A DNA stretch of 29,047 nucleotides, from positions 1 to 29,047 of IMG/VR virus record IMGVR_UViG_3300031857_001010. One strand, given 5' to 3'. The position numbers and the translations under genes were made by a program. Positions 22,654 through 28,624 of this stretch are shown here, in pieces. This stretch comes from a virus. How positions within the stretch are numbered: position 1 is the first letter of the stretch; each line of letters opens with the position of its first letter. Under the pieces are notes generated by a model that was given only the letters and a program-made list of their open reading frames with translations, did not search any database and was not told the DNA's origin.

Positions 22654-22809
22654 TCATTGCTTCAATTCTTCTTTCAGCTTACGATAGTGTGCCACTGCTT
22701 GAGGCCACAGGTCATGCCAACCTGATGACTCCACTAGCTTGGTAGCGCAGTCCTTCCATCTGTCACGCTCCTTGGTTATCTTGTCTATCTCTTCTGTTGT
22801 TTCGTTCAT
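22654..22809 (-). CDS. Small coiled-coil protein between glycosyltransferases
   Basis: A 51-residue helical protein, MNETTEEIDKITKERDRWKD, then a Trp-rich middle and KLKEELKQ. The frame can be opened from a GTG at 22836, but that codon falls within the hairpin at 22819-22846, so the ATG at 22809 is preferred. Soluble and charged; function unknown. Confidence 0.6.
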   Translation of the reverse strand: MNETTEEIDKITKERDRWKDCATKLVESSGWHDLWPQAVAHYRKLKEELKQ

Positions 22810-22818
22810 ATTGTTTTG

Positions 22819-22846
22819 GTGACAAATACTACCCACTATTTGTCAC
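22819..22846 (-). promoter_or_regulatory. Perfect 10-base inverted repeat upstream of small gene
   Basis: GTGACAAATA (22819-22828) and TATTTGTCAC (22837-22846) are exact reverse complements around an 8-base loop. It fills most of the 45-base gap between the GT4 stop and the next ATG, ending about 9 bases from that ATG. No T-tract follows. It could be a DNA operator or an RNA hairpin that controls translation of the downstream gene. Confidence 0.55.
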
Positions 22847-22854
22847 AAGGTTTG

Positions 22855-23985
22855 CTAGTCATTGGATGGGTAAGTCATTGTCATTGCATCGATTCCGTTT
22901 CCTTCAGCGTACCATCCCGCTCCGTTGTGTACGTCTAGCACGTCTTGGAAGTACTTCTCGTACCTCGGTGCAACCTTCTCAAGCGTAAAGTTCTCGCCAA
23001 ATGCACGGCAGTCCGCTGGCTTGATCTTGTCAATGTTGTTGATTGCATCGACGTAGTCACCCATCGTCCTACACCTGTATCCAGTGACCCCGTGAAGGTT
23101 GTTCTCTGCGAAGGATCCCCAATCGGACGTGATGGTTGGTGTGCCAGATAGCAGGTTCTCAATCTGGACTCCACCGAATGGTTCGACATACTGTGATGGT
23201 AGAAAGGAGGCCTTGGCTTTAGACATCAGTTCCTTGCGCTTAGGAACGTCAGCGTAGCCAACATATTCGACGTGAGGTGGGAATGTATACCCAGCTTCCT
23301 TCTGACCCGCTACAACCAGTTTCACTCCTGCTCTGCGCGTTGCATCGATTGCGATATCAACACCCTTGCCAGAGTAGACCCTGCCAAGGTACAAGAAGTA
23401 GTCCTCCTTTTGGTCATTGAAGTCGAAATCATCGATATCAAAGTAGTTCGGAATGACAACGCTATAGTTATCCTGCTGGCATCTTCCCACTGCACCCATG
23501 CCACAGAACGCATGGTAGATGGCATAGCTCTCCCAAACCTTCCACCTAGCCCAGTGACCACCAGCGTAGCCAATGCCCGGCTCAACGCAGATCAAATCGG
23601 GATGAGCATCACAGATAGGTCTGACTCCAGATCCCCAGAACGGCAGGATGAAGTCATTCTTCTGCTTACGCTTTCCTACCTCCCTAATGGCATTGGCATA
23701 GAACGTCTGGTATGCATGGTCGCTTGTGTTGAATTTAAAGAACGTCTTGCGCCAGTCATGTGACCCATATGACTTGGCGAAGTCCTCGTTAGTCAGGACG
23801 CTAACGTGTTCCGTGCATTGCAAGTCACTATCCTCATGCCCGTAATGTATCACCTCATGGCCCCGATTGGTCATAGCTTTTGCAAATTTGACTACCTTCT
23901 GCGTGTAGGCACAGGCATTAAACTCTTTAGATGTAACTGTGTGTGGAAGTCCCAGTGCGTGGAATCTCATTTTTTCTGTTTTCAT
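22855..23985 (-). CDS. GT4-family glycosyltransferase (GT-B fold)
   Basis: A 376-residue protein, a usual GT4 length. The C-terminal donor-binding half shows FLYLGRVYSGKGVDIAIDA (~197-215) and EPFGGVQIE (268-276), the E-x7-E motif that holds the nucleotide sugar, then NLLSGTPTITSDWGSFAEN. The N-terminal acceptor half has FAKAMTNRGHEVIHYGH. It transfers a sugar from a nucleotide donor with retention. A phage copy may build a glycan on virion proteins, modify host surface sugars against superinfection, or decorate DNA bases; no hydroxymethyl-base pathway is visible here. Confidence 0.9.
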   Translation of the reverse strand: MKTEKMRFHALGLPHTVTSKEFNACAYTQKVVKFAKAMTNRGHEVIHYGHEDSDLQCTEHVSVLTNEDFAKSYGSHDWRKTFFKFNTSDHAYQTFYANAIREVGKRKQKNDFILPFWGSGVRPICDAHPDLICVEPGIGYAGGHWARWKVWESYAIYHAFCGMGAVGRCQQDNYSVVIPNYFDIDDFDFNDQKEDYFLYLGRVYSGKGVDIAIDATRRAGVKLVVAGQKEAGYTFPPHVEYVGYADVPKRKELMSKAKASFLPSQYVEPFGGVQIENLLSGTPTITSDWGSFAENNLHGVTGYRCRTMGDYVDAINNIDKIKPADCRAFGENFTLEKVAPRYEKYFQDVLDVHNGAGWYAEGNGIDAMTMTYPSND

Positions 23986-24010
23986 TATGTACTACTGCTG
24001 TTATGTGAAG

Positions 24011-24166
24011 TTATTGGTTATTTTCCTTGTTCTTCAGCTTGTTGATCAAGGACTTCTGCTTGTTTACGTCATGCTGCAATTCATGGATGATTTGCCGCAA
24101 TTCTCTAATCTCCTGCTTTTGTTGCTGGATTATACGCATCTCTGGTGTTATCTCATGCGCCTTCAT
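24011..24166 (-). CDS. Small coiled-coil protein
   Basis: A 51-residue protein from MKAHEITPEM to KLKNKENNQ, nearly all a Gln/Lys/Glu-rich coiled-coil (QQKQEIRELRQIIHELQHDV). The frame can be opened to 24271, but ATG 24166 overlaps the TGA of the zinc-ribbon gene (ATGA), and the earlier codons overlie that gene. A dimerisation partner for the zinc-ribbon protein is a possible role. Confidence 0.6.
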   Translation of the reverse strand: MKAHEITPEMRIIQQQKQEIRELRQIIHELQHDVNKQKSLINKLKNKENNQ

Positions 24167-24372
24167 AGGTTCTCGATAATCTCGGTTAGTTTTACTTTCA
24201 TGTTGTTGACTTGTTTCAGACTCAGGTAATCCTGTGCGCTTACTTCGTATGTTGAATACCTGTGGAGGCACTTCTGGTTATCGCAGTACCTACGTCTTGA
24301 GAATCGATTGCCGAGGTCACGGCATTCCATAACGTGTGTCGTAGAACTGCATTTTGGGCATAATTTGACCAT
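24163..24372 (-). CDS. NrdR-like zinc-ribbon protein without ATP-cone
   Basis: A 69-residue protein. CPKC at 5-8, then CRDLGNRFSRRRYCDNQKC (Cys30, Cys35) and HRYSTYEV match the N-terminal zinc ribbon of the ribonucleotide-reductase repressor NrdR, including the Arg-rich stretch and the TYE end. The ATP-cone that senses nucleotides is absent; a short helix (LKQVNNMKVKLTEIIENL) replaces it. It may bind DNA or interfere with host NrdR, but many zinc ribbons look alike. Its upstream gap (24373-24482) holds two copies of an 11-base repeat. Confidence 0.75.
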   Translation of the reverse strand: MVKLCPKCSSTTHVMECRDLGNRFSRRRYCDNQKCLHRYSTYEVSAQDYLSLKQVNNMKVKLTEIIENL

Positions 24373-24389
24373 TTATTGATAAACCCTAG

Positions 24390-24429
24390 ATATGGTGATT
24401 TTAAAATATGTTGCCACTATATGGTGATT
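24390..24429. repeat. Two copies of an 11-base direct repeat downstream of terS
   Basis: ATATGGTGATT occurs at 24390-24400 and 24419-24429 in the 110-base gap between terS and the zinc-ribbon gene. A third exact copy is at 24970-24980, overlapping the terS start codon. Three copies of an 11-mer in 600 bases is unlikely by chance. The 110-base gap holds no gene that I can see. Confidence 0.6.
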
Positions 24430-24482
24430 ATTATCGACAAGATTGCGGTTTTGGTGGTTAAAATACATTAGCAAATCGTTCG

Positions 24483-24971
24483 CTATCCCACATGATCTGT
24501 CCGTGTCGCTTCGATTCGCAGTTGCTTCTCCTCTGGTTCCCTGCCCTCGATTAGCTCTATTGGTTCAGCGTTGCGATCACCAATCGTGAATGTGACGTTT
24601 AGTGGTTTGGCATTCGTGTTTTCAATCTCGATTTTATCTCCGTATTGACGTGCGTTCCACTTACCTAATAGACGGATACGAGTGTCAATTCTGACCCTCT
24701 TCTCCTGAGCATCGAGCATTGGATCATCTGCTATTCTTATGCAGTCATCAGCGATTGCGTGAGTACCTATTTTGCGTGAGTGAGCAGATTTATTGCGGAA
24801 TTCTTCATTTGAGCATTCCCAACGCCATACTGTTGAGTAGTTTGGCATACCTTCGAGGTTACAGATGGATGATAGTGTCTGGCCCATTGCGAGTCTCTCG
24901 CAGATTTCATCTCCGATAGCCTCGTCATACTTGGGAGGAGTGCCTACTTTGCGTGATGGTTTAAAGCTCAT
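24483..24971 (-). CDS. terS: Terminase small subunit
   Basis: A 162-residue protein. Residues ~10-55 form a DNA-binding HTH: GTPPKYDEAIGDEICERLAM, then QTLSSICNLEGMPNYSTVWR and WECSNEEF, a pattern typical of phage small terminases. It continues through a helical oligomerisation region with the block IADDPMLDAQEKRVRIDTRI and LLGKWNARQYGDKIEIE, also typical. It recognises the packaging site and hands DNA to TerL. It is separated from terL by about 5.5 kb of accessory genes, which is unusual. A copy of the 11-base repeat overlaps its start. Confidence 0.85.
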   Translation of the reverse strand: MSFKPSRKVGTPPKYDEAIGDEICERLAMGQTLSSICNLEGMPNYSTVWRWECSNEEFRNKSAHSRKIGTHAIADDCIRIADDPMLDAQEKRVRIDTRIRLLGKWNARQYGDKIEIENTNAKPLNVTFTIGDRNAEPIELIEGREPEEKQLRIEATRTDHVG

Positions 24972-24980
24972 ATGGTGATT
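24970..24980. repeat. Third copy of 11-base repeat, at terS start
   Basis: Exact copy of ATATGGTGATT, covering the terS start region. On the transcribed strand it reads AATCACCATAT directly into the ATG. Position over the start would suit a binding site for autoregulation or a DNA-packaging mark. Confidence 0.55.
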
Positions 24981-24994
24981 GTGACTGCTTAGTT

Positions 24995-25399
24995 TTACGC
25001 TTTGGTAATCCTGACTTCAGTTCGTTGCTCTGCTTGAGTTTTGACTTTGACTTGCGAGAACGTGATGTTGACGCTTTCGGGGTTATCGTCTGGGATGAGG
25101 TGCGCGTATCTAATTTGGTCAATGAGAGGTTTGCATCCTCCAGCAAGGTTATCAACGTCGAGAGTCTTGGTTGAGAATCTTGTAATTGCGAGAGTGTACT
25201 GCGGATTGCACTTAGCAGTGCAGTCCTTGCTAGGTTCTTTTGTTTTTGGTATTTTGACCAGTGAGCGTTTAGGAGCGTGTTGAGTGAGGGTGTCAAGTAG
25301 CCGTCTAGATGGAGGTTTATAGTGGTCTGCATAGTAGTAGTGTCCGTCAGGTGCGAGGGAATATCCTTTCTCTTTAAGTTGTTCAGTTGTCCAGTTCAT
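24995..25399 (-). CDS. RusA-like Holliday junction resolvase, split over two frames
   Basis: The 134-residue frame chosen here has the RusA catalytic block at its C-terminus: LDVDNLAGGCKPLIDQIRYA (D81, D83, N84, K90, D94) then LIPDDNPE (D104, D105). RusA dimers cut four-way DNA junctions, clearing branches before packaging. Its first ~60 residues (MNWTTEQLKEKGYSLAPDGH...) do not look like RusA. The RusA-like N-terminus instead appears in another frame from 25332: LDGYLTPSLNTLLNAHWSKY then QKQKNLARTALLSAIR. A -1 shift near 25185-25215 would join the two. The second frame alone runs 25332-24961. Either a frameshift mutation, a sequencing indel, recoding, or an overprinted fusion of a small leader gene with RusA. 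Function assignment is good; gene structure is uncertain. Confidence 0.7.
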   Translation of the reverse strand: MNWTTEQLKEKGYSLAPDGHYYYADHYKPPSRRLLDTLTQHAPKRSLVKIPKTKEPSKDCTAKCNPQYTLAITRFSTKTLDVDNLAGGCKPLIDQIRYAHLIPDDNPESVNITFSQVKVKTQAEQRTEVRITKA

Positions 25400-25441
25400 T
25401 GCGGGTATAGTTGTACATGATTGTGTGGATTTATACCTTAT

Positions 25442-26011
25442 CTAGCCTAATCTTTCTACTTGAGAGTGCCATCTCCACCCCTTCCAAGATCCATGTGATT
25501 GCTTTCTTCTGGGTGATAGTATTGACAATCCACCATGTGCTTTGCAGGTGTAAGATGTTTCTTTTTTACCTTTTTGATGCCATTGAACATCATCGAAATG
25601 AAAGAGAGTTTCATTTTCTCGTATGAAGTGCATTAAGTTCTTAAAATTGTATACTTTATTTGATGGTGAAACAAGTCTCCATATTTTTGAACATTGATTC
25701 ATTGGCCCCTTTTGCGCTCGCGGATCTGTTTTTTTAAATTCTTCTAATTCCTGTTTGATTCTTTCTTTTTCCCAATCTGCGTGTGGTGTTTTTCTAGTAA
25801 TTCGACCACTTAGTTTCTTGGAATTTATTTCTCCGATTCTTTTTTTTGTTTCATCTGAAAGTGGCTTGTGAACTAATTCTCCGCTTGCATATCTTTTTTT
25901 AAGAGTTGCTCCCGCTCTCTGTGTTGATTCTTTTGGGTTTGGTTTTCTTGTTCCAGAAGACCACTTTCTTTTTAATGAGATTGATAGTTTTTCAATTGAT
26001 TCTTTTGTCAT
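25442..26011 (-). CDS. Homing-endonuclease-like DNA-binding protein, nuclease domain missing
   Basis: A 189-residue very basic protein. Residues ~5-65 contain units like SLKRKWSSGTRKPNP and TLKKRYASGELVHKPLSDET, then KKRIGEINSKKLSG, matching NUMOD3-type DNA-binding motifs. The C-terminal ~75 residues (WRLVSPSNKVYNFKNLMHFI, then REN and a closing GSWKGWRWHS) match the module often found at the end of phage HNH or GIY-YIG homing enzymes. No GIY-YIG, HNH or LAGLIDADG catalytic block is visible. AT content is higher than in neighbours, a sign of transfer. Likely a remnant or a stand-alone DNA-binding relic. Confidence 0.65.
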   Translation of the reverse strand: MTKESIEKLSISLKRKWSSGTRKPNPKESTQRAGATLKKRYASGELVHKPLSDETKKRIGEINSKKLSGRITRKTPHADWEKERIKQELEEFKKTDPRAQKGPMNQCSKIWRLVSPSNKVYNFKNLMHFIRENETLFHFDDVQWHQKGKKETSYTCKAHGGLSILSPRRKQSHGSWKGWRWHSQVERLG

Positions 26012-26021
26012 AATTAGTTGT

Positions 26022-26498
26022 TCATTTGATTGGTAGCGTTTCGATTGAGTTTAGTGCTGATTGCGGGACGAAGTAACAGTCTGGATCACCCTCTACGAAG
26101 TACTCTGCCTTCTTGCCATGCTCAGGTTGGATCCATCCCCGCAGGGTTGCTTGCAGTCCGTTGACTGTGACGAACACAAAGATGTAATCGTTGTTGGAGG
26201 AATCGTATAACACCAGATGCCCGTTTGCGTGTTCTGTTGTGCGAACCTCAATGGATGCGCCTATGTCTGCTGCTTTGGTTATTTGCAGGGTGGACATCTG
26301 TGTTAGTCCCGTGAATTTGCTTACAGCAATCTCACCTAGTTCCCCTAGAATGCTATCTGCCAATCGCTGGGTCATTTTGCGGTATGACTTACCACCATGA
26401 TCGTGTCCCATGCGCTTGTTCTTAATGGCAACCAACTGGCGTACTGCACCCTTCGTTGCGGCTACCATGAAGTCTTCAGCGGTTAAGTCGATGATCAT
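26022..26498 (-). CDS. PD-(D/E)XK-like protein, possible nuclease
   Basis: A 158-residue protein. LGELGEIAV at 51-59 gives a helix Glu, ADIG at 77-80 the Asp, and IEVRTTEH at 83-90 the E-x-[K/R] position, here with Arg86. The following strands (HLVLYDSS, YIFVFVTV) and GWI match a restriction-fold core seen in short phage proteins near replication genes. The Lys to Arg change leaves activity open. It may process recombination intermediates or have lost catalysis. Overlaps the preceding gene by ATGA and lies 10 bases before the homing remnant. Confidence 0.55.
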   Translation of the reverse strand: MIIDLTAEDFMVAATKGAVRQLVAIKNKRMGHDHGGKSYRKMTQRLADSILGELGEIAVSKFTGLTQMSTLQITKAADIGASIEVRTTEHANGHLVLYDSSNNDYIFVFVTVNGLQATLRGWIQPEHGKKAEYFVEGDPDCYFVPQSALNSIETLPIK

Positions 26499-26776
26499 CG
26501 TGATTGCTGAATGAATTTGAGTGCTATTGCCATTATCTCAGGGTAGTCCCGTAATGACTCTAGGTACTGGGAAAACATATCATCAATTGCCTGTTCAGCG
26601 AACGGGTTAGGAATGATCTCAGCTTTGACCTGTGCGTCCTCCAAGTCCTTGTTGGTTGCCCTTAGTGCAAATATAGCAGCAGAGCAGTACACTGCCAATT
26701 GTGCTGCAATGGATCGATAGTCCTTGTCGCATTCTTTGAGACGCTCGATCTCGGTGGCGTAGTGCGGTTCGCTCAT
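26495..26776 (-). CDS. Small helical protein of unknown function
   Basis: A 93-residue protein (MSEPHYATEIERLKECDKDY...). It appears mostly helical, with a hydrophobic stretch (AAQLAVYCSAAIFAL, ~24-38) that is too polar at its ends for a sure membrane helix. No recognised domain. Coupled by ATGA to genes on both sides. Confidence 0.6.
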   Translation of the reverse strand: MSEPHYATEIERLKECDKDYRSIAAQLAVYCSAAIFALRATNKDLEDAQVKAEIIPNPFAEQAIDDMFSQYLESLRDYPEIMAIALKFIQQSR

Positions 26777-27231
26777 GGTTTTAGTTTTTCCTTTTTGCGG
26801 TAATCTCTAACTTCAGCCTGTAGCACTTGATTGCTTTCGGACATTTGCTGCGCCAACTCCCTTGCGTCTTCGCGTTCGTTTATTAAATTTACCATTTTAG
26901 CGTGATAGTTTTTTGCGTCTTTTAATGCCTCGTCTCGTTCTCTCTCTGCTCTAGCTGCCATATCAATCGCGCATTTCCACTTGTTCTCCCAACCCACAAT
27001 AGCATTCCTAGCCTCGTCACGTTCTTGGCAGAATCGTTCTGCTCTGCATTCGGCTTGTGCGATTTGAGATAAAGCATCGTCACGTTCTAACGCCAGTTGC
27101 TTTGCATCCTCGCGCAACTTGTAAACCTCAGTTGGTGTCCAGTCTGCGTCACAACCGCACTCGTAACTGCTACGAGCTTCGCAATCGCAATTTTGGCCGG
27201 GGAAGTAGTCTGATGTTATAATTTCGTTCAT
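26773..27231 (-). CDS. Cys-rich N-terminus plus long coiled-coil protein
   Basis: A 152-residue protein. The first 32 residues carry CDCEARSSYECGCDADW, four cysteines that could hold a metal. From ~35 to the end it is a coiled-coil with repeated E-R-D-E/D-A units (LERDDALSQIAQAECRAERF, CQERDEARNAIVG, ERERDEALKDAKNYHAK). This looks like a rod joined to a small metal-binding head. Function unknown. Its start lies about 16 bases after a hairpin (27248-27274). Confidence 0.6.
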   Translation of the reverse strand: MNEIITSDYFPGQNCDCEARSSYECGCDADWTPTEVYKLREDAKQLALERDDALSQIAQAECRAERFCQERDEARNAIVGWENKWKCAIDMAARAERERDEALKDAKNYHAKMVNLINEREDARELAQQMSESNQVLQAEVRDYRKKEKLKP

Positions 27232-27247
27232 ATATTTATAAATGGGG

Positions 27248-27274
27248 TGTGAGGTTTTATGTAGTTACCTCACA
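27248..27274 (-). promoter_or_regulatory. 8-base inverted repeat upstream of coiled-coil gene
   Basis: TGTGAGGT (27248-27255) and ACCTCACA (27267-27274) are exact reverse complements with an 11-base loop. On the transcribed strand the hairpin ends about 16 bases before the ATG at 27231 and is not followed by a T-tract. The rest of the gap (27275-27400) holds no gene I can see. A role in translation control or as an operator is possible. Confidence 0.5.
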
Positions 27275-27400
27275 GGGTCAAATGATAACCAGCCCACATG
27301 GTGGCCGCTACAATCCCTTAAAATTGGTCAGCGTTTTTTCGGATGCGCTGCCCCCGTTGTCCCCTGCTGATCGGGAGTTCCCAATCAAGCGAGGAAAGTG

Positions 27401-27601
27401 TTAGTTGTTATATATTTTTACTTCACTTTCTTGGAGAACATTTTTCAATGACATAGCCAACTCATGTCCCATCGTTTCACAAGTGCCTTTGTCGAGCAAG
27501 CGTGAAACTGTATGCGCTAGAATAAGAATTGCTGTTGCTGTGTCATTAATATCCATTTCTTCCTTTATATCTTTAAAGGTATCAATAAACCATTCGTTCA
27601 T
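27401..27601 (-). CDS. Small helical protein of unknown function
   Basis: A 66-residue protein (MNEWFIDTFKDIKEEMDIND, then TATAILILAHTVSRLLDKGT). All helical, with a mildly hydrophobic central helix. No family recognised. It starts 3 bases after the SSB-tail-like protein stops, which suggests the two work together or are co-expressed. Confidence 0.6.
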   Translation of the reverse strand: MNEWFIDTFKDIKEEMDINDTATAILILAHTVSRLLDKGTCETMGHELAMSLKNVLQESEVKIYNN

Positions 27602-27604
27602 AGG

Positions 27605-27877
27605 TCAAAAAGGAATATCCGATCCGTCATCATCTTTGGCCCGTGCTGGAGCGGATTTGGCCTTTGCAGGGGTTTTGGTTGCGCCTTGATCCTTTGGCTT
27701 GACTGACAAGCTAAAGAACTTTTTGCCGTCCTTCTTGGACTCCTTGAGCCACCCATTTAGCCAGTAATCAGTTCCCTCAATGTTGATGGATCCGTTGTAG
27801 TCTGGGTGGGTGTCCAGTTCTTTGCGGTCATTTTTGAAGAGTGATCCGCGATTAGTGTTATCGTATTGGTCTGCCAT
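27605..27877 (-). CDS. Small phage protein with SSB-like acidic tail
   Basis: A 90-residue protein. The first part, NTNRGSLFKNDRKELDTHPD then YNGSINIEGTDYWLNGWLKE, is a beta-rich pattern widespread in small phage proteins near replication genes. The middle is Lys/Ala/Pro-rich and flexible, and the end is DDDGSDIPF (82-90), close to the DDDIPF tip by which single-stranded DNA-binding proteins recruit replication partners. This suggests single-strand DNA binding or partner mimicry. It is shorter than a typical SSB (about 110-180), and the OB fold is only suggested. Confidence 0.65.
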   Translation of the reverse strand: MADQYDNTNRGSLFKNDRKELDTHPDYNGSINIEGTDYWLNGWLKESKKDGKKFFSLSVKPKDQGATKTPAKAKSAPARAKDDDGSDIPF

Positions 27878-28076
27878 ATTATTGTTATAGTTAGTTTATA
27901 TTATGCATCGTTTTTGTGGTGTGATGCCACCAAGTCTGCATTAGTTTGCAGAAAGTGTTATTTTGTGTGAACCCCAACCACATACCCCTCTCTGGATATG
28001 TGTGTGGAAAACTCTCTTTTAGATGACATCTTTCTGGGTAGCCTTATAAATTCCCCTATAATGTGTGGGGAACTTT
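27878..28076 (-). other. 199-base non-coding gap with several weak hairpins
   Basis: No gene is seen. Inverted repeats: TCTGCA/TGCAGA (27935-27940, 27947-27952), CACATA/TATGTG (27979-27984, 27997-28002) and TTCCCC/GGGGAA (28051-28056, 28067-28072). The last, just after a gene stop and followed on the transcribed strand by TTTAT, is a weak terminator candidate. An upstream regulatory region for the SSB-tail gene is likely. Confidence 0.4.
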
Positions 28077-28202
28077 TCATTCCTCGTCCTCGTCATCCTC
28101 GATTAAAGGTTTAATGCCTTGGTCAATGTCCCTTGCCTCGCAGATGGAGTTGTGACGCTCCTCTGCGTAGTCGCTGCTGTGGTCATCGTCTGGATCGTAC
28201 AT
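28077..28202 (-). CDS. Very acidic short protein
   Basis: A 41-residue protein starting MYDPDDDHSSDYAEERHNSI and ending LIEDDEDEE. A longer frame to 28367 is open, but its extra codons overlap the gene at 28204-28398. The ATG at 28202 is one base after that gene's TGA, so this start is preferred. Strong negative charge could mean DNA mimicry or binding to a basic partner. Function unknown. Confidence 0.55.
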   Translation of the reverse strand: MYDPDDDHSSDYAEERHNSICEARDIDQGIKPLIEDDEDEE

Positions 28203-28203
28203 A

Positions 28204-28398
28204 TCAATAGTAGTTGAATGTGTTACCCCCGTAAACCTGATTGGGATTCCTGCGGCTCCACTCATCGTGGAAATGCTGTGCGTCAGAGTCGCTGCGCTCG
28301 GCCCTGTCAGCAAAGTATTGCTCTGGGTCTTGGTGTTTGCGGTTGCCCCGTGGAGATTCGTCATCATCCTGCGGGTCGAAGTCTGGTAGTGTTTTCAT
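28204..28398 (-). CDS. Small hydrophilic protein of unknown function
   Basis: A 64-residue protein (MKTLPDFDPQDDDESPRGNR, then HQDPEQYFADRAERSDSDAQ). Highly charged and probably disordered, ending in VYGGNTFNYY. Stops one base before the next ATG. No recognised domain. Confidence 0.6.
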   Translation of the reverse strand: MKTLPDFDPQDDDESPRGNRKHQDPEQYFADRAERSDSDAQHFHDEWSRRNPNQVYGGNTFNYY

Positions 28399-28441
28399 TT
28401 GATGTTGTGTATTTATTTAACTAACGGCACTACATCTAGGG

Positions 28442-28624
28442 TCAAAATTCAAAATCGTCAACAGAATTTTCGTCGATGTGTGCAAAATAATTATTGTAGA
28501 TTTGTTTTGCCTTTTCGTATTTTTCCTGAGCGTCCGCAAACCTAGATTTGGTGCGGGTCTGCCAGATTGCTGTTGCAGTGTCTAGCAGAAAGCAAGCCTC
28601 GTCGAAGTGGTGATCAATGTTCAT
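28442..28624 (-). CDS. Small helical protein overlapping helicase end
   Basis: A 60-residue helical protein (MNIDHHFDEACFLLDTATAI, then AQEKYEKAKQIYNNYFAHID). Its start overlaps the last 11 bases of the helicase gene, so it is probably co-translated. A helicase partner is possible; no recognised domain. Confidence 0.6.
   Translation of the reverse strand: MNIDHHFDEACFLLDTATAIWQTRTKSRFADAQEKYEKAKQIYNNYFAHIDENSVDDFEF

Noticed and set aside
22810-22836. GTG start giving a longer small protein between glycosyltransferases
   Set aside because: The extension would be coded by the inverted repeat at 22819-22846, and an ATG is present just after it.
24167-24271. Longer start for the small coiled-coil gene
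   Set aside because: The extension overlaps the zinc-ribbon gene, and ATG 24166 gives the common ATGA junction.
27275-27400. Possible tRNA or structured RNA in the GC-rich part of the gap
   Set aside because: No T-loop GGTTCRA sequence, no cloverleaf pairing and no acceptor stem could be found by eye. Only short imperfect repeats are present.
28077-28367. 96-codon version of the short acidic gene
   Set aside because: The extra N-terminal part overlaps the gene at 28204-28398 in another frame, and the ATG at 28202 fits the tight junction.
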